A stretch of DNA of 64,000 nt, taken from positions 1-64,000 of the forward strand of contig JAIBAP010000022.1 in the NCBI GenBank assembly GCA_019695115.1. Reading direction: 5' to 3'. The notes beneath the pieces are model-generated. The model saw only the letters and a program-made list of their open reading frames with translations. It made no database searches and was not told the origin of the DNA. The DNA is from Caldilineales bacterium (GTDB lineage: Bacteria; Chloroflexota; Anaerolineae; J102). Positions 26,846 to 34,062 of this stretch are shown here, one piece after another. Every line of letters begins with the position of its first letter. Position 1 is the stretch's first letter. Both the position numbers and the translations under genes were made by a program.

Positions 26846-28534
26846 ATGGACCTCCGCACCTATTGGGACCTTTTTCGCCGTTGGGCCTGGTTGATTGCCC
26901 TCTGCGCCGTGCTGGCGGCCGTTGCCGCGTATGGTTTCAGCGTCCGTCAGACGCCGATCTATCGCGCCTCGGCCCGCTTGCTGGTGGGGCAGAACTCGAC
27001 CAGCACCAACCCCAGCGTCGCCTATACCGACATCTTGCTGAGCGAGCGGCTGACGCGCACCTATGCCCAGATTTTGACCGCCCGCCCCCTACTGGAGCAG
27101 GCGGCAAAGCAGATCGGCATCGCCAAGATCGAGCCGAGCAGCGTCTCGGTGCAGCCGGTGCGCGATACGCAACTCCTCAGCCTTAGTGTCGAGTACGCCA
27201 GCCCGGCCCTGGCGGCTGAGATCGCCGACGTCCTGCCCCAGGTCTTCATCGCCTATAACAACGACCAGCAACGGGCGCGTTTCCAGGAATCCAAGCAGGC
27301 GCTGACCGCCGAACTGGCTAAGCTGAGCGAGGAGATCGAGGCTGCCGAGTCCCGCAGTGAGGGGCTGGCCGAAGATGACCCGCAGGCAGCCCTGGTGCAG
27401 GGACAATTGGCCCAGTATCGCAGCAGCTACGGCAATGTCCTCTCGCAACTGGAGAGCCTGCGCATGGCCGAGGCCAACGCCGTCGATACGATCACCGTGG
27501 TCGAGCCGGCTGTGGTCCCGCGTATCCCCGTGCGACCGCGGGTGCTGACCAGCACCCTGCTGGCGTTGATCGTGGGGGCGATGCTGGGGGCGGGCCTTGT
27601 CTTCCTGATCGAGTATCTGGACGATACCGTGAAATTGCCGGAGCATGTAGAGGGGATAACCGGGCTGAGCACGCTGGGTGTGATCGGGCGTGAAAAGAAC
27701 GGCGGCCGGCGTTGGGGCCGGCTGCGAGGCAGCGGGGCTGATCGATCTCCTGAGCTGCTCACCCTGGCGACGTTGGAGAAACCGCGCTCGCCCAACGCCG
27801 AAGCCTATCGCACCGTGCGCACCGGCATCCAGTTTTCCAGTATCGACGACCCCATCCGCAGCCTGGTGGTTACCAGCCCCGGCCCCAGCGAAGGCAAGAC
27901 CACCACGGCCGCCAACCTGGCGGTGGTGATGGCGCAGGCCGGCAAGAAGGTGGTGCTGATCGACGCCGACCTGCGCAAACCGGCCCAGCACCGGTTGTGG
28001 GCGGCGCCGAACACGGTCGGGCTGACGGGCCTGCTCTTGCAAGAGGAACAGCCCGAACGCCTGGATTTCGTCCTGACGCCGACGAAAGTCGAGAATCTGT
28101 GGCTGATCACCAGCGGCCAGTTGCCGCACAACCCCTCAGAACTCCTCGGCTCGCAGAAGTTGCAGCGGCTGGTGGAGCGGCTGTTACAGGACTACGACTA
28201 TCTGATCTTCGATGCTCCTCCGGCCCTGGCCGTCACCGACCCCATCGTGCTGGGCCAGAGCCTGGACGGGGTGCTGCTGGTGGTGGATAGCGGCGGCACG
28301 CGCGAACCGGCGTTGGCCCAGACCGTGCAAGCGCTGGCCAAGGTGCAGGCGCACATTATCGGTGTGGTGCTGAACAAGTTCCCGGTCAAGAGCGGCGGCT
28401 ACTATTACTACTATTATCATCACTACTACGAGGACGAGGGCGACAAGGGGGCGGGCGGCGGCAGCCAGGGTCAGGGCGAACGCCGGCGCCGGTCGGTCGG
28501 CAGCCAGAAAGCAGCGCCCAGGATAGAGGCATGA
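26846..28534 (+). CDS. polysaccharide co-polymerase fused to BY-type tyrosine kinase (Wzz-CpsD/Wzc)
   Basis: The 562-residue form starting MDLRTYWDLFRRW has an N-terminal Wzz domain with two membrane spans (about 15-35 and 237-260) flanking an extracytoplasmic helical region. A cytoplasmic kinase domain follows with Walker A GPSEGKTTT, Walker A' VVLIDADLRKP and Walker B YDYLIFDAPP. A tail containing six consecutive tyrosines and further YY pairs (about residues 520-530) is the autophosphorylation cluster. It would control export and chain length of the polymer made by the Wzx/Wzy pathway encoded downstream. Confidence 0.93.
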   Translation: MDLRTYWDLFRRWAWLIALCAVLAAVAAYGFSVRQTPIYRASARLLVGQNSTSTNPSVAYTDILLSERLTRTYAQILTARPLLEQAAKQIGIAKIEPSSVSVQPVRDTQLLSLSVEYASPALAAEIADVLPQVFIAYNNDQQRARFQESKQALTAELAKLSEEIEAAESRSEGLAEDDPQAALVQGQLAQYRSSYGNVLSQLESLRMAEANAVDTITVVEPAVVPRIPVRPRVLTSTLLALIVGAMLGAGLVFLIEYLDDTVKLPEHVEGITGLSTLGVIGREKNGGRRWGRLRGSGADRSPELLTLATLEKPRSPNAEAYRTVRTGIQFSSIDDPIRSLVVTSPGPSEGKTTTAANLAVVMAQAGKKVVLIDADLRKPAQHRLWAAPNTVGLTGLLLQEEQPERLDFVLTPTKVENLWLITSGQLPHNPSELLGSQKLQRLVERLLQDYDYLIFDAPPALAVTDPIVLGQSLDGVLLVVDSGGTREPALAQTVQALAKVQAHIIGVVLNKFPVKSGGYYYYYYHHYYEDEGDKGAGGGSQGQGERRRRSVGSQKAAPRIEA

Positions 28535-29061
28535 GGCTCGAGGCAGAGGGTGGGGCGCGGAGCATCCCGCCCTTTCTAAGCCCCTACCAGGACCTGGCCG
28601 AGCAGTTGTGCCATGCCTGCAAACGGCACTACGGAACCCGCCTTGTGTCGGTGGCGCTTTTTGGCTCGGTTGCGCGTGGCACGCCGCAGTTCGATTCCGA
28701 CCTGGATGTGCTGATCGTGGCCGATGACCTGGCGCAAGGACGTATGAAGCGGGCGCGTGAGTTCGAGAGGATCGAAGCGGCGCTGGCGCCCACGCTCGAT
28801 AGCATGAGGCTGAGCGGCATCGCCGTCGAATTGTCGCCGGTATTCAAGACGCCGGCCGAGATCGAGCAGGGCAGCCCGCTGTTGCTAGATATGACCGAAG
28901 ATGCCCACATCCTCTATGACCGGGCGGGGTTTTTGGCGCAGGCGCTGGCGAGCTTGTCGGCCCGTTTGGGACGCCTGGGCGCCCGGCGGATCTGGCTGGG
29001 AAGCGCCTGGTACTGGGATCTCAAGCCCGATTTTCGTGCGGGCGAGGTGATCGAGCTTTGA
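28531..29061 (+). CDS. MNT-type nucleotidyltransferase domain protein
   Basis: This 176-residue protein has the minimal nucleotidyltransferase motif GSVARGTPQFDSDLDVLI (about 47-64) with both metal-binding aspartates. It overlaps the kinase gene by 4 bp. Proteins of this type often pair with a HEPN toxin and inactivate it by AMP transfer (MntA/HepT systems). The following gene begins like a HEPN protein but breaks off after about 13 codons, so this is probably an orphan antitoxin-like partner. A role in polymer synthesis is less likely. Confidence 0.82.
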   Translation: MRLEAEGGARSIPPFLSPYQDLAEQLCHACKRHYGTRLVSVALFGSVARGTPQFDSDLDVLIVADDLAQGRMKRAREFERIEAALAPTLDSMRLSGIAVELSPVFKTPAEIEQGSPLLLDMTEDAHILYDRAGFLAQALASLSARLGRLGARRIWLGSAWYWDLKPDFRAGEVIEL

Positions 29062-29099
29062 CGACCGTTACGTTGGCCCAAAGCTATCTCAAGGTTCCT
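29058..29099 (+). pseudogene. 5' remnant of a HEPN-domain gene
   Basis: A TTG start overlaps the MNT gene by 4 bp and encodes LTTVTLAQSYLKV, which resembles the start of HEPN-domain partners of MNT proteins. The similarity ends after about 13 codons where asparagine synthase sequence begins. It looks like the stub left by a deletion. Confidence 0.5.
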
Positions 29100-29110
29100 G
29101 AGTTTATTCA

Positions 29111-29506
29111 ATGTGTGGCATCGCAGGCATCGTCCTGCACCCTTTGGCGGATGCATCTGATCTGCCCCACCGCCTGCGGGCGATGTCGGCGGCGGTGGCC
29201 CATCGCGGGCCGGACGATGAGGGCTGCTATCTGGCCCCAGACGGTCGTCTGGGCCTGATCAACCGCCGCCTGGCCATTCGCGACCTCTCACCAGCCGGGC
29301 ACATGCCCATGGCCGCAGAGGATGGGCGGGTTTGGGTCACTTATAACGGCGAGATCTACAACGCCGGCGAGTTGCGCCAGGAATTGGAGGCGGCCGGTTG
29401 GCTGCGGGCAGGCGCGACCGAGGGCGTTTGGCGGGATTTCATGGCCGGGCGGGTGCATTGGTCGCGCGTCTGGGCGTTAGCGGCGTTGGGGGCTGTTATC
29501 GTATGA
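29111..29506 (+). pseudogene. asparagine synthase (glutamine-hydrolysing) with large internal deletion
   Basis: The 131-codon frame starts MCGIAGI with the class II glutaminase Cys2 and continues through HRGPDDEG and YNGEIYN to about residue 97, as in AsnB-type enzymes of polysaccharide loci. Then it jumps to VWRDFMAGRVHWSRVWALAAL, which resembles the extreme C terminus of the same family. About 450-500 codons, including the whole synthetase domain, are missing. It cannot function as asparagine synthase. Confidence 0.8.
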
Positions 29507-29711
29507 TCTCGTGGCTGGTTGTGCGAAGGAGCCGGGGGTCGTTAGGTCGCAAGTAGTTTGCCAATCAGTTTCATGAGGTGATGGAAGCATGAAAGAGTCT
29601 CGAGCCGTATACCTTTCGTTTGTCCTTGAGGCCAATGTGGAGTACACTCCAACGTGAGCTGGGAAAACAGACGCGTCTGGCACAGAAGGGCACGACCTGC
29701 AAGCGACTCAG

Positions 29712-29966
29712 ATGACCCGAAAAGACAAGTTGTTTCAAAAGGTAAGGAATAATCCACGTGATGCCAGTTTTGCCGATGTCCGTCAGTTGCTTTTGGATGC
29801 TGGTTTTGGCGAACGGCAGCCGAAGAGCGGTAGCAGCCACGTCATTTTATTTCACACAGCATTGGATCAGATCGTGGTATTGACGAAGGGGCGTGGCGCC
29901 TTACCAGAGTATCAGGTGAAGGACGCGTTGAAAGCGTTGATTGCGCTAAGAGGCGGCTATGAATAA
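29712..29966 (+). CDS. hicA: HicA family toxin
   Basis: This 84-residue protein is a HicA variant with an N-terminal extension (KLFQKVRNNPRDASFADV) before the helix RQLLLDAGF and the catalytic-histidine segment SGSSHVILFH. The order here is hicA-hicB with an 8-bp overlap. It belongs to a different subtype from the pairs at 25.6 and 30.5 kb, so it is an independent acquisition rather than a tandem duplication. Confidence 0.85.
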   Translation: MTRKDKLFQKVRNNPRDASFADVRQLLLDAGFGERQPKSGSSHVILFHTALDQIVVLTKGRGALPEYQVKDALKALIALRGGYE

Positions 29967-30246
29967 GACTAAGGACTACTACCTAGCGTTGGAGTACCCT
30001 GTTCAAATTCAGCGTGTACCCGAAGGTTACTGCGCCTCGATCCCTCTTCTGAAGGGATGCAAGGCCTTTGGCGAGACAGCCGAGATTGCTTTTCGTGAGC
30101 TAGAAGCGGTCAAAGAGGGGTTCATCGAGGTGTTTCTGGAGATGGGCAAGCCAATTCCAGAACCTGTGGTTCACCTGGACATTCCTTACCAGATCTTCCA
30201 ACAGCTAGACAATCGCAAGGCGCTTGAGCTATTTGTGGTGGGATGA
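29959..30246 (+). CDS. hicB: HicB family antitoxin
   Basis: This 95-residue protein has the HicB pattern: strand YPVQIQRVPEGYCASIPLL, a glycine turn and the helix GETAEIAFRELEAVKEGFI, with a short C-terminal tail instead of a DNA-binding domain. It overlaps the toxin gene by 8 bp, ensuring coupled synthesis. Confidence 0.85.
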   Translation: MNKTKDYYLALEYPVQIQRVPEGYCASIPLLKGCKAFGETAEIAFRELEAVKEGFIEVFLEMGKPIPEPVVHLDIPYQIFQQLDNRKALELFVVG

Positions 30247-30340
30247 GGCTTGCCATCCGCTGGCCGTGGCCCTGTGCAGCGGCGGAGCAGCGGCTTCCTC
30301 GTCACATTCGGCTGCGCGCAGTGCAGGCGTCGGCATCGAC

Positions 30341-30406
30341 GTGGACGACCGGAAGGTGGACGACCGCAAGGTGGATGACCGGAAGGTGGACGACCGGAAG
30401 GTGGAC
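30341..30406. repeat. 15-bp tandem repeat, about four copies
   Basis: GTGGACGACCGGAAG repeats four times (30341-30400) with single-base variants, then a partial unit. In one frame it would encode VDDRK repeats, but no convincing gene contains it. Confidence 0.9.
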
Positions 30407-30474
30407 GCCATCAACTGACGACTGCAATCCGGTGCAGCGGGAGGCGGTGCTACAACTGCCGGCGACCACCAATC

Positions 30475-30659
30475 ATGAAGAGAACACAACTCGTCAAGCA
30501 TCTGAGAACGCACGGAGCGATCTTGGTCAGAGAAGGCAGAAGGCATAGCATCTTTGAAAAAAAAGCGACCGTAAGACCCAAGTGCTGCGCCATAGCGAGA
30601 TCGTCGATGAGTTAGCACGCAAGATCTGCAAGGACCTTGACGTACCATTTGTGAGGTGA
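30475..30659 (+). pseudogene. hicA: hicA with reading frame shift at an A8 run (copy 1)
   Basis: Frame 0 encodes MKRTQLVKHLRTHGAILVRE and GRRHSIFEKK, then runs out at a stop at 30613. From the eight adenines at 30557-30564, the -1 frame continues as SDRKTQVLRHSEIVDELARK and ICKDLDVPF up to a stop at 30657-30659, which completes a normal HicA of about 61 residues. Codon phasing makes A_AAA_AAA, a classic -1 slippery heptamer. The copy at 33.66 kb has the identical run. It may be a pseudogene or a toxin made by programmed frameshifting or transcriptional slippage. Confidence 0.8.
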
Positions 30660-30662
30660 GCG

Positions 30663-30878
30663 ATGAAATATCGGGCTGTTATCAAACAAAGCAATGGCTG
30701 GTGGATTGGCTGGCTGGTAGATTTGCCAGGCGTCAACGCCCAGGAGAAAACGCAGGATGAGTTGATCGAATCGCTGCGCATCGGGGCCGAAGACATGCTG
30801 GCAGCGGCGGTGTCGTTCGAGGCTCAGGCCACCATGACGCTGATCGATGTTCCTGCACCCGTGTGGGCGGGTCCTTGA
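30663..30878 (+). CDS. hicB: HicB family antitoxin (copy 1)
   Basis: This 71-residue protein begins MKYRAVIKQSNGWWIGWLVD, the typical HicB N-terminal strand pair, and continues with the helix TQDELIESLRIGAEDMLAAA. It starts 3 bp after the end of the -1-frame hicA. It is intact, so the antitoxin would be made even if the toxin is not. Confidence 0.85.
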   Translation: MKYRAVIKQSNGWWIGWLVDLPGVNAQEKTQDELIESLRIGAEDMLAAAVSFEAQATMTLIDVPAPVWAGP

Positions 30879-30971
30879 GCCGGCCCACCAACAGGCGCCT
30901 TGTGGCAGGTCCGGCTAACACACCCATGGTTGATGCAGCCATTCTGACGGCTGTACCAAATGATCTCGTCG

Positions 30972-31188
30972 GCCTGACCCCAACCAATTCTGGCGCCACG
31001 AGCGCGTCGTCGTCACTGGCGGCAGCGGCCGCTTTGCGTCGGCTCTTGCGTGGTGGACAAGCTGCGGCAGCGGGGCGCCGCCGACATCACATTCGCTTCG
31101 CTCAGTGCAGGCTTCATAAGCTGGCTCTTGGAAAACAGCTTTCGTCAGGCGCTCCAGGGACGAACCCGAATCACAAAGGAAATTGACA
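30972..31188 (+). pseudogene. N-terminal fragment of an fcl-like epimerase gene
   Basis: From about 30985 the sequence resembles the start of the intact fcl at 35045: it can be read as FWRHERVVVTGGSGRF, matching the [15 protein letters not shown] region, but with frame breaks. A CTTCGCTCAGTGCAGGC-type 24-bp element lies at about 31089-31112. There is no complete gene in this gap. A ribosome site AAAGGA at 31176 belongs to the next gene. Confidence 0.6.
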
Positions 31189-31620
31189 ATGGCTGAAACA
31201 CTTACTATCGCAGAAGCTGCTGTCGCCTATGGAACCGCTGTTGCGGATTTGCAGCAGCCTCTGATTCTACAACAAGAAGGTCAGCCCCTGGCAGTCATGG
31301 TGTCCTTCGAAGAATACCAGCATTGGCGTGCTTTGGCTGCCGACGCAGCGCAGCGCCGTCTGGCAGGCTGGAGATCGCTAGAAGTGTTGCTGAAAGAGAT
31401 GCATCGTCGGCCTAGCGACTATACCGCCGAGCAAATTGAGAAAGAGATCGGCGCCGCACGAGCTGAGGTCAGAGAGGCGCGGCATGACCGTCGCAGTGGT
31501 CATCGATACCAGTGTCTGGATTTCAGCGTTCTTGAACCCGGAAGGCTTTCCTGCGCGTTTGATCCAGGCGGGCAAGACCGGCAGCATCTCGATTGTCAGC
31601 TCGCTACCGCTGTTGGATGA
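31189..31620 (+). CDS. Phd/YefM-type antitoxin
   Basis: The first about 85 residues (TIAEAAVAYGTAVADL and QPLAVMVSFEEYQHWRAL) fit the prevent-host-death antitoxin fold. The frame then extends to residue 143 and overlaps the PIN toxin gene by about 137 bp, far more than usual, so the original stop near 31490 has probably been lost or shifted. An AAAGGA site lies 8 bp before the ATG. It would form a DNA-binding antitoxin for the adjacent PIN protein. Confidence 0.75.
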   Translation: MAETLTIAEAAVAYGTAVADLQQPLILQQEGQPLAVMVSFEEYQHWRALAADAAQRRLAGWRSLEVLLKEMHRRPSDYTAEQIEKEIGAARAEVREARHDRRSGHRYQCLDFSVLEPGRLSCAFDPGGQDRQHLDCQLATAVG

Positions 31621-31726
31621 GGTGCAGGAGGTCTTGCTAAGACCCAGGATCATGAAGCTGCGCCACTCCACGGAGACTGATGTCGAGGCTTACATGGCGG
31701 GCATTGTTGCTGTGGTTCACCATTGA
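31484..31726 (+). pseudogene. truncated PIN-domain toxin
   Basis: The frame starts MTVAVVIDTSVWISAFLNPE, the canonical PIN-domain start with the first catalytic aspartate, and includes the second acidic region LPLLDEVQEVLLRP. It ends at about 80 residues, whereas such toxins have about 130-145, so the last metal-binding aspartates are missing. Twelve bases after the stop a gmd fragment begins, so the truncation was probably caused by that junction. Confidence 0.7.
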
Positions 31727-31737
31727 CCATTCTCCGC

Positions 31738-32060
31738 ATGACTGAAAAAGCCCTCATCACCGGCATCACCGGTCAGGACGGCTCCTATTCTTCGGCTGCG
31801 CTCAGTACAAGCCTGACGGAGTTCTTGCTGTCCAAAGGCTACGAGGTGCACGGCATCATCCGCCGCGCCAGCACGTTTATTGACACCCTTCGGCTCTGCT
31901 CAGGGCAGGCTCTGCGGTGCAGTACTGGCGCAACACCTGCCGCCTGGACCACATCTACCGCGACCCGCACAACGGCGACCAGATGCGGATGCGGCTGCAC
32001 TACGGCGACATTGGCGGCGCGTTCGAAACACGTCCTCCCTGGATGCAGCCGTCGGCGCCG
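31738..32060 (+). pseudogene. gmd: gmd (GDP-mannose 4,6-dehydratase) N-terminal fragment with small insertions
   Basis: The segment reads [17 protein letters not shown], then a 24-bp CTTCGGCTGCGCTCAG-type insertion (31789-31812), then [21 protein letters not shown] second insertion with CCCTTCGGCTCTGCTCAGG follows near 31887. In a shifted frame [13 protein letters not shown] and RLHYGDI then complete the expected N-terminal third of Gmd. The rest is absent. It indicates that a GDP-fucose or GDP-6-deoxymannose pathway once lay here complete. Confidence 0.8.
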
Positions 32061-32079
32061 CAGGTGCGTAAGCGAATGT

Positions 32080-32160
32080 GAGGATCAGCAGCAAGGATAT
32101 GTTGGAGGCCATCGCCCGCCTGACCGGGTGCAAGGCCGGCCTCTGGGCGTTGAAGAATGT
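32080..32160 (+). pseudogene. fcl C-terminal fragment
   Basis: A short frame reads [20 protein letters not shown], closely matching [19 protein letters not shown] in the intact fcl at 35.77 kb. It ends abruptly. Together with the gmd fragment it is a remnant of a gmd-fcl unit. Confidence 0.6.
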
Positions 32161-32193
32161 CTCTTTCGAGATGCCGCAAAGAACCAGCTGAGG

Positions 32194-32229
32194 TTGCTAT
32201 AGACATAGCAAGCGTAGGCACGGTATAAT
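32194..32229 (+). promoter_or_regulatory. inverted repeat and TATAAT box upstream of an unknown two-gene operon
   Basis: TTGCTAT (32194-32200) and ATAGCAA (32205-32211) form a perfect 7-bp inverted repeat with a 4-nt spacer. A TATAAT hexamer follows at 32224-32229. The repeat covers the expected -35 position, as operators of autoregulated modules often do. The ATG at 32231 is very close to the -10 box, so the true translation start may lie further downstream. Confidence 0.5.
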
Positions 32230-32230
32230 C

Positions 32231-32722
32231 ATGGCAAGAGAGACAGCGCGTAGCTTCACCCTGCTAGGCCACATCATTACGCCTGAATTGGTGCGTGAGA
32301 TCAGCCAGAAAGCATCAAACGCAAGGTGGGGCACACATCTGCTGCGCTGGCGTTACTTTGATGTGCGACATGAAGGCACGATCTACCACCGCAACGCTCT
32401 CATACCTTCCGGTCTGTGGCACCTGCTCAAACGTGTCTACGTAGACCAGGACTGGCCCGAAGGTGTCAGCGAAGAAGATTTGTACCGTGACATCCAGGCA
32501 ACTGTTCAACATTCCGATACAGACATTTACGTATACGGCTATTATCGAACGGACCCTCCCCGACTGCAGTGGGGATTTCTGAACCCAACAACTGGTAAAG
32601 CAGTTGTTTACGACGTGGAAGCCGATCTGATTGCCACCGTGTTTAAGCCGGAAGAAGGAACACTATTCTTTGAAAGGCAAATCGGCGCGGTAAAGATCGA
32701 CCGCAAAGAGTGGGACCTATGA
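32231..32722 (+). CDS. uncharacterised protein, first gene of a two-gene module
   Basis: This 163-residue soluble protein is not recognised. It is rich in aromatic and charged residues, with segments such as TDIYVYGYYRTDPPRLQWGF, and predicted mixed alpha/beta structure without membrane spans or a signal. It overlaps the following gene by 4 bp. It lies among toxin-antitoxin genes and gene fragments and has its own inverted repeat and TATAAT upstream, which suggests an independently regulated pair, perhaps toxin-antitoxin-like. Function is unknown. Confidence 0.65.
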   Translation: MARETARSFTLLGHIITPELVREISQKASNARWGTHLLRWRYFDVRHEGTIYHRNALIPSGLWHLLKRVYVDQDWPEGVSEEDLYRDIQATVQHSDTDIYVYGYYRTDPPRLQWGFLNPTTGKAVVYDVEADLIATVFKPEEGTLFFERQIGAVKIDRKEWDL

Positions 32723-33090
32723 ACCTGCAAGAGTTGGAACGACTAGTGAGAAAATACTACGGCTATGTGGCCGATCTGGAAGGCTCTGGCATAGAGGCAC
32801 TGGACTTGCTCTTTGTGCGGGACAAAATCCAGCGCATTTTGGACAAGAGTGGACCAGAAGAGCAGATTCCCAGCTCGGTCTTCGAGCAGGTTCACGAGCT
32901 CGACCAGGTGCTGTGGGCGGAAAGTGTGACTTTCTGCACGGTCGTTGGGGAGAAGGAACTACAGCACGCCCGGCGCCAACAGCGTAGCCCGCGCTCTCAC
33001 TGGTGGTGGTACCTGGATGAGTTGAACACACTGTCGCAGCCGGCTCAGAAACAGCGTGAGCGGCTGATGCCGGTGTTTGTTCCAGCATAG
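32719..33090 (+). CDS. uncharacterised protein, second gene of a two-gene module
   Basis: This 123-residue protein starts MNLQELERLVRKYYGYVADL, overlapping the preceding stop by 4 bp (ATGA). It appears mainly helical and acidic in the first half and basic near HARRQQRSPRSHWWW. No family is recognised. Small size, helical character and tight coupling to the 163-residue partner would fit an antitoxin or accessory subunit, but this is inference only. Confidence 0.65.
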   Translation: MNLQELERLVRKYYGYVADLEGSGIEALDLLFVRDKIQRILDKSGPEEQIPSSVFEQVHELDQVLWAESVTFCTVVGEKELQHARRQQRSPRSHWWWYLDELNTLSQPAQKQRERLMPVFVPA

Positions 33091-33109
33091 GCAAGCACAC
33101 ACTCTCCGC

Positions 33110-33524
33110 ATGACTAAAGGCCGAGGGCATTCTTCCTTCGACTGCACTCAGGACAAGGCTGGCGACGGAGCGCTACAACCAGAGCGACCCGGTCAACCCT
33201 TCGACCGGGCTCAGGGCAAGCCTCGGCAGCGCGTTCGAGACATGTCCTGAGCGCAGCCGAAGGATCAGCATCAAAGATTTGACGGAGACCATCGCCTGAC
33301 TGACCGACCCTTCGGCGTCGCTCAGGATAAACTTCGAGGGGCGCATCGTGTGGGATACATCCAAGCCCAACCCTTCGTCAGGCTCAGGACAGGCGGCCAG
33401 CCGCGGCGCAAGCCCTGTCCTGAGTGCAACGAAGGATGGACGTCAACCGGGCGCGGGAGTGGTTTGGGTTCGAGAGCCAGACGCGGTTCAAGGAAGGGCT
33501 GCGGCGGACGATTGCGTGGTATTT
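33110..33524 (+). pseudogene. fcl: fcl 3' fragment carrying six 23-24-bp insertions
   Basis: Compared with the intact fcl at 35.70-35.96 kb, this fragment is collinear over about 260 bp but is interrupted six times, at about 33132, 33197, 33241, 33307, 33371 and 33412. Each insert is 23-24 bp of the CCCTTCGNC-CTCAGG-CA type in either orientation. The rest still reads like fcl ([20 protein letters not shown] in another frame, FESQTRFKEGLRRTI). It is a decayed paralog. About 130 bp after it hold no gene. Confidence 0.88.
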
Positions 33525-33658
33525 AACAGTTGGCACGACTCATGGCTAACTACCATGAGTTGGCCAGCAAGGCATCAGATTCGCCAACTCATACAGGCAA
33601 CGATGGCACAGTCTGCTCTCAATCTATGCCCTTTTCGTTCACTGGCTGACCACCAATC

Positions 33659-33843
33659 ATGAAGAGAACACAACTCATCAAGCATCTGAGATCGCATGGG
33701 GCCGTTTTGATCAGAGAAGGCAGAAGGCATAGCATCTTTGAAAAAAAAGCGACCGTAAGACCCAAGTGCTGCGCCATAGCAAGATCGTCGATGAGTTAGC
33801 ACGCAAGATCTGCAAGGACCTTGACGTACCATTTGTGAGGTGA
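33659..33843 (+). pseudogene. hicA: hicA with the same A8 frame shift (copy 2)
   Basis: Identical architecture to copy 1: frame 0 from 33659 to the A8 run at 33741-33748, then the conserved HicA C terminus in the -1 frame, ending at 33841-33843. The two copies differ at several bases, including Glu to Lys after RHS, but the A8 run and the -1 frame are preserved. Confidence 0.8.
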
Positions 33844-33846
33844 GCG

Positions 33847-34062
33847 ATGAAATATCGGGCTGTTATCAAACAAAGCAATGGCTGGTGGATTGGCTGGCTG
33901 GTAGATTTGCCAGGCGTCAACGCCCAGGAGAAAACGCAGGATGAGTTGATCGAATCGCTGCGCATCGGGGCCGAAGACATGCTGGCAACGGCGGTGTCGT
34001 TCGAGGCTCAGGCCACCATGACGCTGATCGATGTTCCTGCACCCGTGTGGGCGGGTCCTTGA
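33847..34062 (+). CDS. hicB: HicB family antitoxin (copy 2)
   Basis: This 71-residue protein differs from copy 1 only at one visible residue (Ala to Thr near position 50). It starts 3 bp after the end of the -1-frame hicA. The 238 bp after it contain the shared downstream segment to 34155 and a GCAGGGAGCCAAACA word repeated at 34700, without a gene. Confidence 0.85.
   Translation: MKYRAVIKQSNGWWIGWLVDLPGVNAQEKTQDELIESLRIGAEDMLATAVSFEAQATMTLIDVPAPVWAGP

Larger units (their letters stand above)
30464..30971. repeat. 508-bp duplicated segment, copy 1 (hicA*-hicB)
   Basis: This segment is nearly identical to 33648-34155, offset by 3184 bp. It contains the frame-disrupted hicA, its hicB and about 90 bp downstream. 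Differences are scattered point substitutions. Confidence 0.92.

Noticed and set aside
32231-32236. Leaderless start directly at the ATG after TATAAT
   Set aside because: The ATG is only 1 nt from the -10 box, whereas a transcript would start 5-8 nt downstream; either the start codon lies further in or the box is fortuitous, so neither was asserted.
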